Shown here piece by piece: positions 47,046 to 56,589 of a stretch of 64,000 nt of DNA. The first letter of the stretch is position 1, and the number at the start of each line of letters is the position of its first letter. The notes beneath the pieces are model-generated. The model was not told where the DNA came from, did no database searches, and saw nothing but the letters and a program-made list of their open reading frames with translations. Source of the DNA: a bacterium (GTDB taxonomy: Bacteria; Bacteroidota; Ignavibacteria; Ignavibacteriales; Ignavibacteriaceae); contig JADJWC010000003.1 in the NCBI GenBank assembly GCA_016716565.1, positions 558,001 to 622,000 on the forward strand, in the 5' to 3' direction. The translations under genes and the position numbers were made by a program.

Positions 47046-48926
47046 ATGAAAAATTACATCTCAATATTCTCTTCATTTATTTTTTTGATAAATATTCATT
47101 CACAGGTTCCATATTCTCAAAATCCTGATTGGAGTTCAACAGATGTGAGCAGTGTGTCAACCGGCGGTTCATTTGAAGATATTAATCAGGATGGCTGGCT
47201 TGATTTTGTTGTTGCAAACGGCAATGATATTTCCAGACAAAAGCTTGTAGTGTATAATAATACTGGTGCGGGAAGTTTTCCCACTACACCAAATTGGCAG
47301 GCAACGGATATTGATTATCATGGGCATCTTGATGTTGGCGATATTAATGGAGACGGTTGGCCGGATGTTGCTGTTTCTGTTTATATCGGTCCGACAGGAT
47401 TCACTTCACCGGGAAAAGTTAAACTCTATTTAAATAATAATGGAACGCTTTCTTCAAATCCAAACTGGGTATCTGCCGATCAATTTTATACTTTCAGTTG
47501 TGCTTTCGGTGACGCAGATGGTGATGGTGATCTCGATCTTGCAGTTGCTTGTGGTGAATCATATTACAACAATCCCGGTCAACTGAGAATTTATTATAAC
47601 ACTAATGGAACGTTGGAAACTTTGCCTTCATGGAAAAGTCAAAGTTCCTTTTACAGTTATGATGTTGATTGGGCAGATTTTGACAGAGATGGTGATTTAG
47701 ATTTGGTATGTGCTGGTGAAAGTAATCCGAATTATATCTTTGCGAATAATGGTACTACAATTAGTGCGACTCCTACTTGGCAATCAACGGATGCAAGTCA
47801 GTATGCAAATTCTTTATTCGTTGGTGATGTGAATAATGATGGGTTTCTTGACCTGGCGATTTCCGATAACAGTCAACTCGGTGGAACCGGAAAATTTAAA
47901 ATCTATTTAAATCATAATGGAACATTAAGTACAACACCTTTTTGGTCATCATCGTGGTCTGGTTATGGATCCGGGATTATGCTGGCAGATATTGATAATG
48001 ATGATGACAAAGATTTGCTTACAGGTGGATGGTGGCAGCCAGTTAGAATTTATTTGAATACTAACGGATCTTTTAACACAAATCCTGAATATACTTCAAC
48101 AAGTACGAGTGTAGTTGAAGCAATTGTCTGTGGTGATATTGATAAAGATGCAACAGTGGATTATGAGGACACATTTATAAGCACCGGAGCTAAGAAATTA
48201 TTTTATCTTTCTAAAACCCCGGTTCAGGAAATAATAAGAGTTTCTGTAGGAGCAAACATTCTTCAGGCAGATCAATATTGTTATGATATAGAGAACGGCT
48301 GGGTTATGCTTGCATCACAACCTGCTGCTGGTGTTGAGGTAAAAATTAAATCTACTTATTCAAGTAATATAGATGTGGGCATCACAAACTGGGATCAGAA
48401 TAAAGGTAATTATCTTTTCTTCAATACAAATCCACCAGTAAGTTTTCAGCTGACTGTGGCTGTTTCTAGTGGCTGGAATTTATTGTCCATACCAGGTAAT
48501 CATCCGGATGGAAATACTCCTGATAATTGGTGGCCTTATAGAGATACTTTAACAAATGTGTTTCGCTATAATAATGGCTACCAGGTTGTAGATACTCTCG
48601 AGGTAGGAGTTGGGTACTGGGTGAAACATTCAGGAGGTAGAATTTATAATACTGGTGATGAATGGCCTGCAAGCGGAATATTGATTGTTCCTCACTATCC
48701 AATTAATGGAGTGGCAGGTTGGAACCTTTTCGGAGGATATGAAATAGCTGTATCGGCAGCAAACGTAACTACTAATCCTCCAGGCTTACAGAGCGGACCA
48801 ATCTACAAGTATTCTGGCGGATATTCAGTGGCTATAACAATTAATCCTGGGTACGGATATTTCATGAAGCTAACTGGTGCCGGGCAGATAATAATCCCAG
48901 AAACATTAGAGACACTGGGAGAGTAG
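47046..48926 (+). CDS. FG-GAP / VCBS-repeat surface protein with truncated cassette (sorting tag lost)
   Basis: 626 residues with a signal peptide. Residues 30-380 have seven FG-GAP-type calcium-binding repeats of the form DINGDGWPDVAV, DADGDGDLDLAV, DFDRDGDLDLV, DVNNDGFLDLAI, typical of integrin-like propellers. A beta region follows, then both WN...GYW repeats of the cassette in a diverged class II form (from nt 48441: GWNLLSIPG, GYWVKHSGGRIYNTGDEWP, GWNLFGGYEIAVSAANV). The protein stops just after IIPETLETLGE, where related proteins continue with the LPPxPP domain and T9SS tag. A remnant of the tag lies downstream in another frame (next entry). Export by T9SS is therefore doubtful. Probably an adhesin in origin. 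Confidence 0.82.
   Translation: MKNYISIFSSFIFLINIHSQVPYSQNPDWSSTDVSSVSTGGSFEDINQDGWLDFVVANGNDISRQKLVVYNNTGAGSFPTTPNWQATDIDYHGHLDVGDINGDGWPDVAVSVYIGPTGFTSPGKVKLYLNNNGTLSSNPNWVSADQFYTFSCAFGDADGDGDLDLAVACGESYYNNPGQLRIYYNTNGTLETLPSWKSQSSFYSYDVDWADFDRDGDLDLVCAGESNPNYIFANNGTTISATPTWQSTDASQYANSLFVGDVNNDGFLDLAISDNSQLGGTGKFKIYLNHNGTLSTTPFWSSSWSGYGSGIMLADIDNDDDKDLLTGGWWQPVRIYLNTNGSFNTNPEYTSTSTSVVEAIVCGDIDKDATVDYEDTFISTGAKKLFYLSKTPVQEIIRVSVGANILQADQYCYDIENGWVMLASQPAAGVEVKIKSTYSSNIDVGITNWDQNKGNYLFFNTNPPVSFQLTVAVSSGWNLLSIPGNHPDGNTPDNWWPYRDTLTNVFRYNNGYQVVDTLEVGVGYWVKHSGGRIYNTGDEWPASGILIVPHYPINGVAGWNLFGGYEIAVSAANVTTNPPGLQSGPIYKYSGGYSVAITINPGYGYFMKLTGAGQIIIPETLETLGE
48441..48926 (+). repeat. Partial, diverged cassette (WN...GYW pair only)
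   Basis: Only the first two sub-repeats remain. DNA identity to the other copies is clearly lower, although TTNPPGLQSGPIYKYSGGYSVA is nearly conserved in sequence. Confidence 0.7.
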
Positions 48927-49006
48927 TAAATGTTTTCCGAAATTTAAGCTCTAAACTCTGGAATGACAATACTGTCGCTATTAAAAAAATGTTCTTAATC
49001 AAATAA
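48927..49006 (+). pseudogene. Remnant of a T9SS sorting tag after an internal deletion
   Basis: One frame reads ...NDNTVAIKKMFLIK then TAA (48965-49006). This matches the last 13 residues of the tags in this island (DNFVSVKKMLLLK). It is out of frame with, and 39 bases beyond, the stop of the preceding gene. About 600 bases (LPPxPP domain and most of the tag) appear to be missing. Confidence 0.65.
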
Positions 49007-49472
49007 AGCCACATTTCATTTTCTATTAAAGATTTAAGCATAATATTTGAAGCGTACTTTTAATTGTTAATTATCAACTATTGCTTGCCTTTTAAGTTTA
49101 ATTTATTGAAGTTACAATACATTTTATTCCTGCCGTAAGAGGGCTTGTATGATTTTCTGGCGTAGTCCAATCTTCAGCAATTTCGGGGGGAATCACTTGT
49201 GATTACTACTGTGATTTGATATTAAATCTGGTAGAGTTTTTCGAAAAATTAAATCTAATAATTTTTATTATCGAAATCATTTTCTGAATGCAGATTAAGT
49301 AATCGTTTGTACAGAATTGAGACGAAATTTTCATGATATAATCTTTATTATATCTTGGAGTAAAAATATATCAAATTATAACTTAGTTATTATGGTATGA
49401 TTTTTTATCATCCGGAGATTGCTTTTTAACCGAATTTTAGAATAAAATCTAAAGAAAACATTAGGGTGTGCC
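49007..49472 (+). other. AT-rich intergenic region
   Basis: No convincing ORF, RNA or repeat. It probably contains the promoter for the ASH-repeat gene; not resolvable by eye. Confidence 0.4.
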
Positions 49473-52400
49473 ATGCTAAAACTTTCTACAATTTTTTCAT
49501 CAATACTGATCTTTAATTCATTAGTATTTGCTCAAGGGATTACTATCAGTCCTCCGAATTTAGATTTCGGCTCTGTAATCGTGGGTACAAATTCAACCTT
49601 GCAATCTACAATAAGCAATACTGATACAATCGATCTTGTAATAAGTAACATCACCTCATCAGCGGGACAGTTCACATTCAGTCCGAATGTATTCCCGATA
49701 ACGATATTGGCAGGAGGAAGCCAGGTAGTTGATGTAACCTTCACACCGACGGCAACGGGATTGCTTACAGGAGATTTGACGATAGTGCACAATGCAACAG
49801 GATCACCGACGGTATATTCAGTACAGGGAACGGGAGTAGAAGCAGGTTTTAGTATAAGTCCGCCAAGTTTGAACTTTGGAAACGTAGTAGTAGGAACAGG
49901 TTCAACATTACAGTCAACGATAAGCAACACAGGAACGAGTGATCTTGTAATAAGTAACATAACCTCATCAGCAGGACAGTTCACGTTCAGTCCGAATGTA
50001 TTCCCGATAACGATATTGGCAGGAGGAAGCCAGGTAGTTGACGTAACCTTCACACCGACGGCAACGGGATTGCTTACAGGAGATTTGACGATAACACATA
50101 ATGCAACAGGATCACCGACGGTATATTCAGTACAGGGAACGGGAGTAGCAGCAGGTTTTAGTATAAGTCCGCCAAGTTTGAACTTTGGAAGCGTAGTAGT
50201 AGGAACAGGTTCAACATTACAGTCAACGATAAGCAACACAGGAACAAGTGATCTTGTAATAAGTAACATCACATCATCAGCGGGACAGTTCACATTCAGT
50301 CCGAATGTATTCCCGATAACGATATTGGCAGGAGGAAGTCAGATAGTTGACGTAACCTTCACACCGACGGCAACAGGACTTCTTACAGGAGATTTGACGA
50401 TAACACATAATGCAACAGGATCACCAACAGTATATTCAGTACAGGGAACGGGAGTAGCAGCAGGTTTTAGTATAAGTCCGCCAAGTTTGAACTTTGGAAA
50501 CGTAGTAGTAGGAACAGGTTCAACATTACAGTCAACGGTAAGCAACACAGGAACGAGTGACCTAATCATCTCGAATATCACATCATCAGCAGGACAGTTC
50601 ACATTCAGTCCGAATGTATTCCCGATAACGATATTGGCAGGAGGAAGCCAGGTAGTTGACGTAACCTTCACACCGACGGCAACGGGATTGCTTACAGGAG
50701 ATTTGACGATAGTGCACAATGCAACAGGATCACCGACGGTATATTCAGTACAGGGAACGGGAGTAGCAGCAGGTTTTAGTATAAGTCCGCCAAGTTTGAA
50801 CTTTGGAAACGTAGTAGTAGGAACAGGTTCAACATTACAGTCAACGATAAGCAACACAGGAACGAGTGATCTTGTAATAAGTAACATAACCTCATCAGCA
50901 GGACAGTTCACGTTCAGTCCGAATGTATTCCCGATAACGATATTGGCAGGAGGAAGTCAGATAGTTGACGTAACCTTCACACCGACGGCAACAGGACTTC
51001 TTACAGGAGATTTGACGATAACACATAACGCAACAGGATCACCAACAGTATATTCAGTACAGGGAACGGGAGTAGCAGGTTTTAGTATAAGTCCGCCAAG
51101 TTTGAACTTTGGAAGCGTAGTAGTAGGAACAGGTTCAACATTACAGTCAACGATAAGCAACACAGGAACAAGTGATCTTGTAATAAGTAACATCACATCA
51201 TCAGCGGGACAGTTCACATTCAGTCCGAATGTATTCCCGATAACGATATTGGCAGGAGGAAGTCAGATAGTTGACGTAACCTTCACACCGACGGCAACAG
51301 GACTTCTTACAGGAGATTTGACGATAACACATAACGCAACAGGATCACCGACGGTATATTCGGTACAGGGAACGGGAGTAGCAGCAGGTTTTAGTATCAG
51401 TCCGCCAAGTTTGAACTTTGGAAGCGTAGTAGTAGGAACAGGTTCAACATTACAGTCAACGATAAGCAACACAGGAACGAGTGATCTTGTAATAAGTAAC
51501 ATAACCTCATCAGCAGGACAGTTCACGTTCAGTCCGAATGTATTCCCGATAACGATATTGGCAGGAGGAAGTCAGATAGTTGACGTAACCTTCACACCGA
51601 CGGCAACAGGACTTCTTACAGGAGATTTGACGATAACACATAACGCAACAGGATCACCAACAGTATATTCAGTACAGGGAACGGGAGTAGCAGCAGGTTT
51701 TAGTATAAGTCCGCCAAGTTTGAACTTTGGAAACGTAGTAGTAGGAACAGGTTCAACATTACAGTCAACGATAAGCAACACAGGAACAAGTGATCTTGTA
51801 ATAAGTAACATCACATCATCAGCGGGACAGTTCACATTCAGTCCGAATGTATTCCCGATAACGATATTGGCAGGAGGAAGTCAGATAGTTGACGTAACCT
51901 TCACACCGACGGCAACAGGACTTCTTACAGGAGATTTGACGATAACACATAATGCAACAGGATCACCAACAGTATATTCAGTACAGGGAACGGGAATTGA
52001 AGCATTCTCATCAAGTATAAATCTATTAAATCTTGTGAATGTAATTACGAGCACGGTAGTTGATACTCAAATAACGATAACGAATAATTATAATAACCCA
52101 TTGATTGTGAGTGCTGAAGTTATTGGTGCTTCTAATTGGAGCATATCACCTGATACTGCAATTATTCCTGCTAGTAGCAGCTTAATCTTTGCTCTTAGTT
52201 TTTCAGCCCCATCAACTCCGAATGTATTTGCAGACACATTAGTATTCAATGCATCTGGCTTCAATTCATTGAATATTCCGCTTACTGCAAATGTAGTCTC
52301 TGATGCAGGAATTATATTCGAACAGGATTCTGTTTACAGATTAGAAGACAACTCATATGTAGAAGTAATGCAATTAAAGAATCTTACGGATTCTTTACAT

Positions 52401-53708
52401 GCTTTACAGTTTAGAATTCAAGTAAACAAAGAAATAAGCGATGATGTAATACTGATATTCCAGAATATTCAGAAAGGTTCTGATATTAGTGATGCGAGCT
52501 GGATTATGAGATACACTATTACAAGAGGACCCATTACACCGAATGGTGCATCCGCTGATGAAGTATTCGTTCTACTTTATAACAGCAATCAGGGTGTGTC
52601 GTTAGCTCCGGGAGATTATAACAATCTTTTTAGAATTAATTATACAGTTGCTGACCTTGAACCGTTACAGGATAGTTTGAAATCAACATTCAGGATTACA
52701 CATGTTGAAGGCAGTACTTATCAGGGATTACCAGTTGATATTACACCATCAAGAGATTTACTTACAGTAATTGCAAGAAACAGAATTTCATGGCGTGGTG
52801 ATGTGAACAGTGATGGGTATCTCGATGTACTTGATTTGATAATGGTTGTAGATCATATTGTCAACGTTGATTCACTGAACGCAACAGAATTCTTCAGAGC
52901 TGATATTGCGCCTTGGCTGCCTGGCACTCCAGCACCCGAACCAGATGGTGTTGTAAATGTTCAGGAACTATCATTGATTCAAAACATTATACTGACCGGT
53001 TATTATCCGGATGGAACTCCTATCGGATCGAACTCATTTGGTAAACATTCAGCTTTCAATGGCGAAGAAGATGCAAAAGTAACATTCTATGTAAACAAGG
53101 ATGGTATAAAAGGTGTCATTGATACAAAAATTGGAATTCGTGGAGCGCAGGTAGAATTCGCAAATGTTAGTACTGATCCTGGAAATATGTTGATCAGTAC
53201 AGATTTAGGTCAAGGATTCTATTTCTATGTTAATGCAAATCAACTTTTGCGAACATTAATGTATGATCCAATAGGTGAAAAGTATATTGAAGCCGGTGAA
53301 CATTTCTTAGCTGAAATGCCATTCTTGCTGGAAAAGCCCGAAGAAGTGACTCTGGACAAAATAATTCTGGTTGATATAAACAGGGAAAAATTAGCGAAGA
53401 TTCAGGTTGAAATTATTTATGGAGAGCAAGTTTCTCTTCCGGAGGATTATGCACTGTTCCAGAACTATCCTAACCCATTCAATCCGGCTACTGTTATTGA
53501 ATTTACTCTTCCTGAAGATGTTGGGAATGCAAGAATATCAATTTACAACGCTCTTGGCGAAAAGGTTGATGAATTAGTTAATACATCATTGCAGGCTGGT
53601 TATCATAGTTATCAATGGAACGCTAATGACTTCGCGACAGGAATGTATATTTATGAGTTAAGGACTGAAAAGTTTGTTGCTGTGAAGAAGATGGTTTTGG
53701 TTAAATAA
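49473..53708 (+). CDS. ASH-repeat surface protein with cohesin-like and dockerin-like domains, T9SS cargo
   Basis: 1411 residues with a signal peptide (about 20). Residues 22-844 are eight near-identical 103-residue ASH/choice-of-anchor-D repeats (SISPPSLNFGxVVVGTGS ... SVQGTGV). A degenerate ninth copy follows (about 845-950). Residues about 950-1105 form a cohesin-like beta-sandwich that is clearly related to the whole small protein at 60217 (shared VQKGSD/IQKGSD, LHALQFRI/VQALQFRI and LYNSN). A dockerin-like pair of loops comes next (about 1107-1180: DVNSDGYLDVLDLI, and PDGVVNVQELS). A second beta-sandwich (1195-1320) and the T9SS tag (NYPNPFNPA) follow. The long stiff stalk and interaction domains suggest a surface fibre or adaptor. 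Partner unknown. Confidence 0.85.
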   Translation: MLKLSTIFSSILIFNSLVFAQGITISPPNLDFGSVIVGTNSTLQSTISNTDTIDLVISNITSSAGQFTFSPNVFPITILAGGSQVVDVTFTPTATGLLTGDLTIVHNATGSPTVYSVQGTGVEAGFSISPPSLNFGNVVVGTGSTLQSTISNTGTSDLVISNITSSAGQFTFSPNVFPITILAGGSQVVDVTFTPTATGLLTGDLTITHNATGSPTVYSVQGTGVAAGFSISPPSLNFGSVVVGTGSTLQSTISNTGTSDLVISNITSSAGQFTFSPNVFPITILAGGSQIVDVTFTPTATGLLTGDLTITHNATGSPTVYSVQGTGVAAGFSISPPSLNFGNVVVGTGSTLQSTVSNTGTSDLIISNITSSAGQFTFSPNVFPITILAGGSQVVDVTFTPTATGLLTGDLTIVHNATGSPTVYSVQGTGVAAGFSISPPSLNFGNVVVGTGSTLQSTISNTGTSDLVISNITSSAGQFTFSPNVFPITILAGGSQIVDVTFTPTATGLLTGDLTITHNATGSPTVYSVQGTGVAGFSISPPSLNFGSVVVGTGSTLQSTISNTGTSDLVISNITSSAGQFTFSPNVFPITILAGGSQIVDVTFTPTATGLLTGDLTITHNATGSPTVYSVQGTGVAAGFSISPPSLNFGSVVVGTGSTLQSTISNTGTSDLVISNITSSAGQFTFSPNVFPITILAGGSQIVDVTFTPTATGLLTGDLTITHNATGSPTVYSVQGTGVAAGFSISPPSLNFGNVVVGTGSTLQSTISNTGTSDLVISNITSSAGQFTFSPNVFPITILAGGSQIVDVTFTPTATGLLTGDLTITHNATGSPTVYSVQGTGIEAFSSSINLLNLVNVITSTVVDTQITITNNYNNPLIVSAEVIGASNWSISPDTAIIPASSSLIFALSFSAPSTPNVFADTLVFNASGFNSLNIPLTANVVSDAGIIFEQDSVYRLEDNSYVEVMQLKNLTDSLHALQFRIQVNKEISDDVILIFQNIQKGSDISDASWIMRYTITRGPITPNGASADEVFVLLYNSNQGVSLAPGDYNNLFRINYTVADLEPLQDSLKSTFRITHVEGSTYQGLPVDITPSRDLLTVIARNRISWRGDVNSDGYLDVLDLIMVVDHIVNVDSLNATEFFRADIAPWLPGTPAPEPDGVVNVQELSLIQNIILTGYYPDGTPIGSNSFGKHSAFNGEEDAKVTFYVNKDGIKGVIDTKIGIRGAQVEFANVSTDPGNMLISTDLGQGFYFYVNANQLLRTLMYDPIGEKYIEAGEHFLAEMPFLLEKPEEVTLDKIILVDINREKLAKIQVEIIYGEQVSLPEDYALFQNYPNPFNPATVIEFTLPEDVGNARISIYNALGEKVDELVNTSLQAGYHSYQWNANDFATGMYIYELRTEKFVAVKKMVLVK
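49536..52004 (+). repeat. Eight tandem 309-bp ASH-domain repeats
   Basis: Units of 103 codons begin at 49536 and then roughly every 309 bases; unit 5 is one codon shorter at its end (GVAG instead of GVAAG). Unit 1 is most diverged at its start (NLDFGSVIVGTNS). Diagnostic bases alternate: units 2, 5 and 7 share AACATAACCTCATCAGCAGG; units 3, 6 and 8 share AACATCACATCATCAGCGGG. Unit 4 is distinct (AATCATCTCGAATATC). This suggests copying in two-unit blocks. Confidence 0.9.
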
Positions 53709-53745
53709 AAAATGCTGGTAACAGAATATCAGCCATAAGAATTTG

Positions 53746-53782
53746 AAATCCCACTTAATAAATAATTAAGTGGGATTTTTTA
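53746..53782 (+). terminator. Strong Rho-independent terminator
   Basis: Perfect 14-bp stem AAATCCCACTTAAT / ATTAAGTGGGATTT with a 5-base loop, ending in a run of T, 38 bases after the stop. Confidence 0.9.
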
Positions 53783-54058
53783 TAATGAGCTATATCAAAA
53801 TTGATATCATTTTATAACCAGCGATTTGCATTATTGAGCTTTGATATTATTTTATTTACGTTTGACATAGCCTTAGTAATATATTGTGGAAAATCTTTTA
53901 AAGGGTGCGCACTTATTTACATAGAATATAATTCATCTTTTTCGGGAAAAGTTAATTCTAAATTACTGCTTGATTTTTTAAGAGCATTTATTATTATGCA
54001 TTAAAAACCATAATATATTCGCAAAAATTTTATTATCTGGCTAATTGGAGAACTACCG
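53783..54058 (+). other. AT-rich intergenic region
   Basis: It contains a possible 67-codon ORF from a TTG at 53801 (to 54004) that shows no ribosome binding site and no recognisable motif; I do not call it a gene. TTGGAG at 54044 serves the next start. Confidence 0.4.
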
Positions 54059-56437
54059 ATGAAATATTTTTACAGAACATTTGCACAATGTTTTTTGGTC
54101 ACACTATTAATTTGTTTTTCAACGAGTGGACAAAATTCAATTACAATTGCAAAAGACCAAAGCATCTCAATTAATTCTTCTGACCAAAGTATAACTTCAA
54201 ACATTGAACTAGCTGTTAACGAGCTTCATATGGTGCCGGATTCAGGAAGATCAGGATATCCAATTTCAATTTCCTATACAATAAATAACACTGATCAATT
54301 TGTTAGTTTTCAATTTGATATTATTCTTCCATCAGTACTTACATTTGTTGAAGATTCGGTCTGGTTATTCAGAAAAACTAATCACATCATCATCGCAAAT
54401 CTTATTAACCAGCAGACACTACGAATTTTTGCGTACTCTCCGACAAATCAGCCTTTTACCGGCAACAGTGGCGAGATAGTTAGAGTATTGTTCAATTTAA
54501 GTGGAACCAGCGGAACTTATAATGTCGGTCTTAACAATGTGGTTGTTTCAAATTCTATTGGGGTAAATATACTGACCGGATATTATCCCGGCTTTATTAA
54601 AATTATTGCACCTGATATTTCCGGGCAGACGAATATAGATTTCGGAGAAGTATCTGTGTTAGATACTCTTTCATATAACTATCAGTTGAGTAATACTGGC
54701 AATGATACTTTATTTATTACCGAGTTCTCTTCTTCAGAAATATATTTCTGGAACGAAACAACGCTTCCTCAGGATATTCTTCCGGGAGAAAGTCAGACCT
54801 TCAATCTTAAGTTTCATAATATTAACAAAGGATTGTACAATAGTGTTTTCACAATAAGAAGCAACGATCCGGATGAGGATCCCTTTTATCTTAACGCAGC
54901 TGCACTTTCGTTTGCCCCGAATTACATGCTTATCCAGGATGCCGAAGCTTTTGTTGGTGATACAGTAACTTTAAAAATTGATGTTAACAACTATGAGCCC
55001 TTTGTTAATTTTCAGGTTGATTTAGATTTTCCAGATAGTCTGACTTTTGTTCCTAATAGTGCTGAATTAACGAACCGTAAACAGGATCATCTCGTTTTCG
55101 AGGCACTTTTATCTTCAAATAAACTCCGTTTATTTACTTTTACACAAAATCAGCTGCCGTTTATTGGTGACTCAGGTACTGTTGTGACTATAAATTTTGT
55201 TGTAGGTAATGATACCGGTATTTTTCCTTTGCATTTAACTAATGCAATATTAGCTGATGTGGGTTCGCAAAATTTAATCAGGGGAACATTTGACGGGGAA
55301 ATTCGTGTAAGACCTGTTCCAACTTTTCAACTTTCGGTGAACTTAGCTAATGGATGGAATATGGTATCCATACCGGGGAAACATCCGTTAAATCAGAATA
55401 TAAATACCTGGTGGCCTTTCAGAGATTTGACTGCGGATGTTTTTAAATATTCGGGTGGATACCAATCCGTGTTGAACATGGTTCCAGGTACAGGATATTT
55501 CTTGAAGCAGGCTGGAGCCAGAACTTATAATACCGGCGACGAATGGCCAGCAAACGGAATTCAGGTTACAAAACATTATCCGATTCCGGGAGTTCAAGGC
55601 TGGAATCTATTTGGCGGTTATGAATTAATTGTTGCTACATCAGAGATAATAACAGTCCCTCCAGGTCTGCAGACAGGAACTATTTATAAATATTCAGGAG
55701 GATATCATCCGGCATTGACGATTGAACCTGGTTATGGTTACTGGATTAAGCTTACAAATCCAGGTTATATCATTCTACCCGAAGAAGTTGCCGAAAACAT
55801 TCTACCTAAAGAATTTTTTCCAGCAGATTGGGGAAAGATAATATTTTCAGATGCATCTGGAATAAATTATACTCTCTACACAGCGAGTGGTGCATTTACT
55901 GCTGCTGACTATGAGCTTCCACCTGCACCAATGCCCGGTATGTTTGATATCAGATTCAGCAGTGGTAGGATAGCTGAAGATATTAATAATTCAATGAAGA
56001 CAATCGAAATGAGTGGAGTAACTTATCCATTGACGGTAAGAGTGGAGGGAATGGATATTAGGTTGATGGACGAAAGCGGAAAGACTCTAAATGTAAATCT
56101 AAAGGATGGGGAAGACGTTGTCATCAGTGACGCAACCATCAAAAAGTTGAAAGTGACTGGAGAGTTACTGCCCACGATATATGCATTAGAACAAAACTAT
56201 CCTAATCCATTTAATCCGAGCACTACAATAAATTATTCAATATCGAATGACGAATATGTAAAGCTTGTAGTGTATAATACACTTGGAGAAGTTGTAGCAA
56301 CTTTAGTCAACAAAGAGCAGAAAGCTGGTAGGTACGAAATAGTATTTAGCGCAGCTCATTTAGCAACGGGAGTTTATGTCTATAGAATTGAAACACCAAA
56401 TTACACTTCATCAAAGAAATTAATGCTGATGAAATAA
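54059..56437 (+). CDS. Two-cohesin-domain scaffold-like protein, T9SS cargo
   Basis: 792 residues; ATG with TTGGAG upstream; signal peptide. Two domains have the cohesin pattern (strand, 'FQFDI or FQVDLDFP', then an 'FTGNSGEIVRVLFNLSG' or 'FIGDSGTVVTINFVVG' strand): residues about 50-180 and 290-420. They flank an ASH-like domain (185-285). The cassette, diverged at DNA level, begins at 422 (GWNMVSIPGKHPLNQNINTWW); the T9SS tag ends the protein. The last part of the tag is unlike the other copies (INYSISNDEYVKLVVYNTLG). Cohesins bind dockerins. The dockerin-like modules on three hydrolases in this window (25883, 27390, 30126) make this a candidate surface scaffold. That role is an inference. 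Confidence 0.82.
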   Translation: MKYFYRTFAQCFLVTLLICFSTSGQNSITIAKDQSISINSSDQSITSNIELAVNELHMVPDSGRSGYPISISYTINNTDQFVSFQFDIILPSVLTFVEDSVWLFRKTNHIIIANLINQQTLRIFAYSPTNQPFTGNSGEIVRVLFNLSGTSGTYNVGLNNVVVSNSIGVNILTGYYPGFIKIIAPDISGQTNIDFGEVSVLDTLSYNYQLSNTGNDTLFITEFSSSEIYFWNETTLPQDILPGESQTFNLKFHNINKGLYNSVFTIRSNDPDEDPFYLNAAALSFAPNYMLIQDAEAFVGDTVTLKIDVNNYEPFVNFQVDLDFPDSLTFVPNSAELTNRKQDHLVFEALLSSNKLRLFTFTQNQLPFIGDSGTVVTINFVVGNDTGIFPLHLTNAILADVGSQNLIRGTFDGEIRVRPVPTFQLSVNLANGWNMVSIPGKHPLNQNINTWWPFRDLTADVFKYSGGYQSVLNMVPGTGYFLKQAGARTYNTGDEWPANGIQVTKHYPIPGVQGWNLFGGYELIVATSEIITVPPGLQTGTIYKYSGGYHPALTIEPGYGYWIKLTNPGYIILPEEVAENILPKEFFPADWGKIIFSDASGINYTLYTASGAFTAADYELPPAPMPGMFDIRFSSGRIAEDINNSMKTIEMSGVTYPLTVRVEGMDIRLMDESGKTLNVNLKDGEDVVISDATIKKLKVTGELLPTIYALEQNYPNPFNPSTTINYSISNDEYVKLVVYNTLGEVVATLVNKEQKAGRYEIVFSAAHLATGVYVYRIETPNYTSSKKLMLMK
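55322..56437 (+). repeat. Diverged full-length cassette, copy T
   Basis: Same domain order as the closely similar copies, but DNA differs throughout; class II-like wording (GARTYNTGDEWPANG, NNSMKTIEM, TVRVEG). The tag section after NYPNPFNPS is of a different type. Confidence 0.7.
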
Positions 56438-56589
56438 AATTATAAGAATGAGACAAAAGTTGTCTAATAAATTTCTTCTGAGATAAAAGAAGACAATTTG
56501 TTGATAAGAAAAGAATAAGGATCTATAATTAAATAATTTCGGAATAATTAGAATGAAGAAGTTAAAATAACTTTTTGGAGGGTTATAAT

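Noticed and set aside
49532..51835. Long open frames on the minus strand through the ASH repeats (up to 253 codons).
   Set aside because: They repeat with the same 309-base period and result from the A-rich codon use of the plus-strand repeats; no start signals, no homology.
49536..52004. A CRISPR array, because of regularly spaced repeats.
   Set aside because: The 309-bp units are fully coding, contiguous and without spacers.
53801..54004. A 67-codon ORF between two cargo genes.
   Set aside because: TTG start, no ribosome binding site, no signal peptide or domain, strongly AT-rich composition like intergenic DNA.
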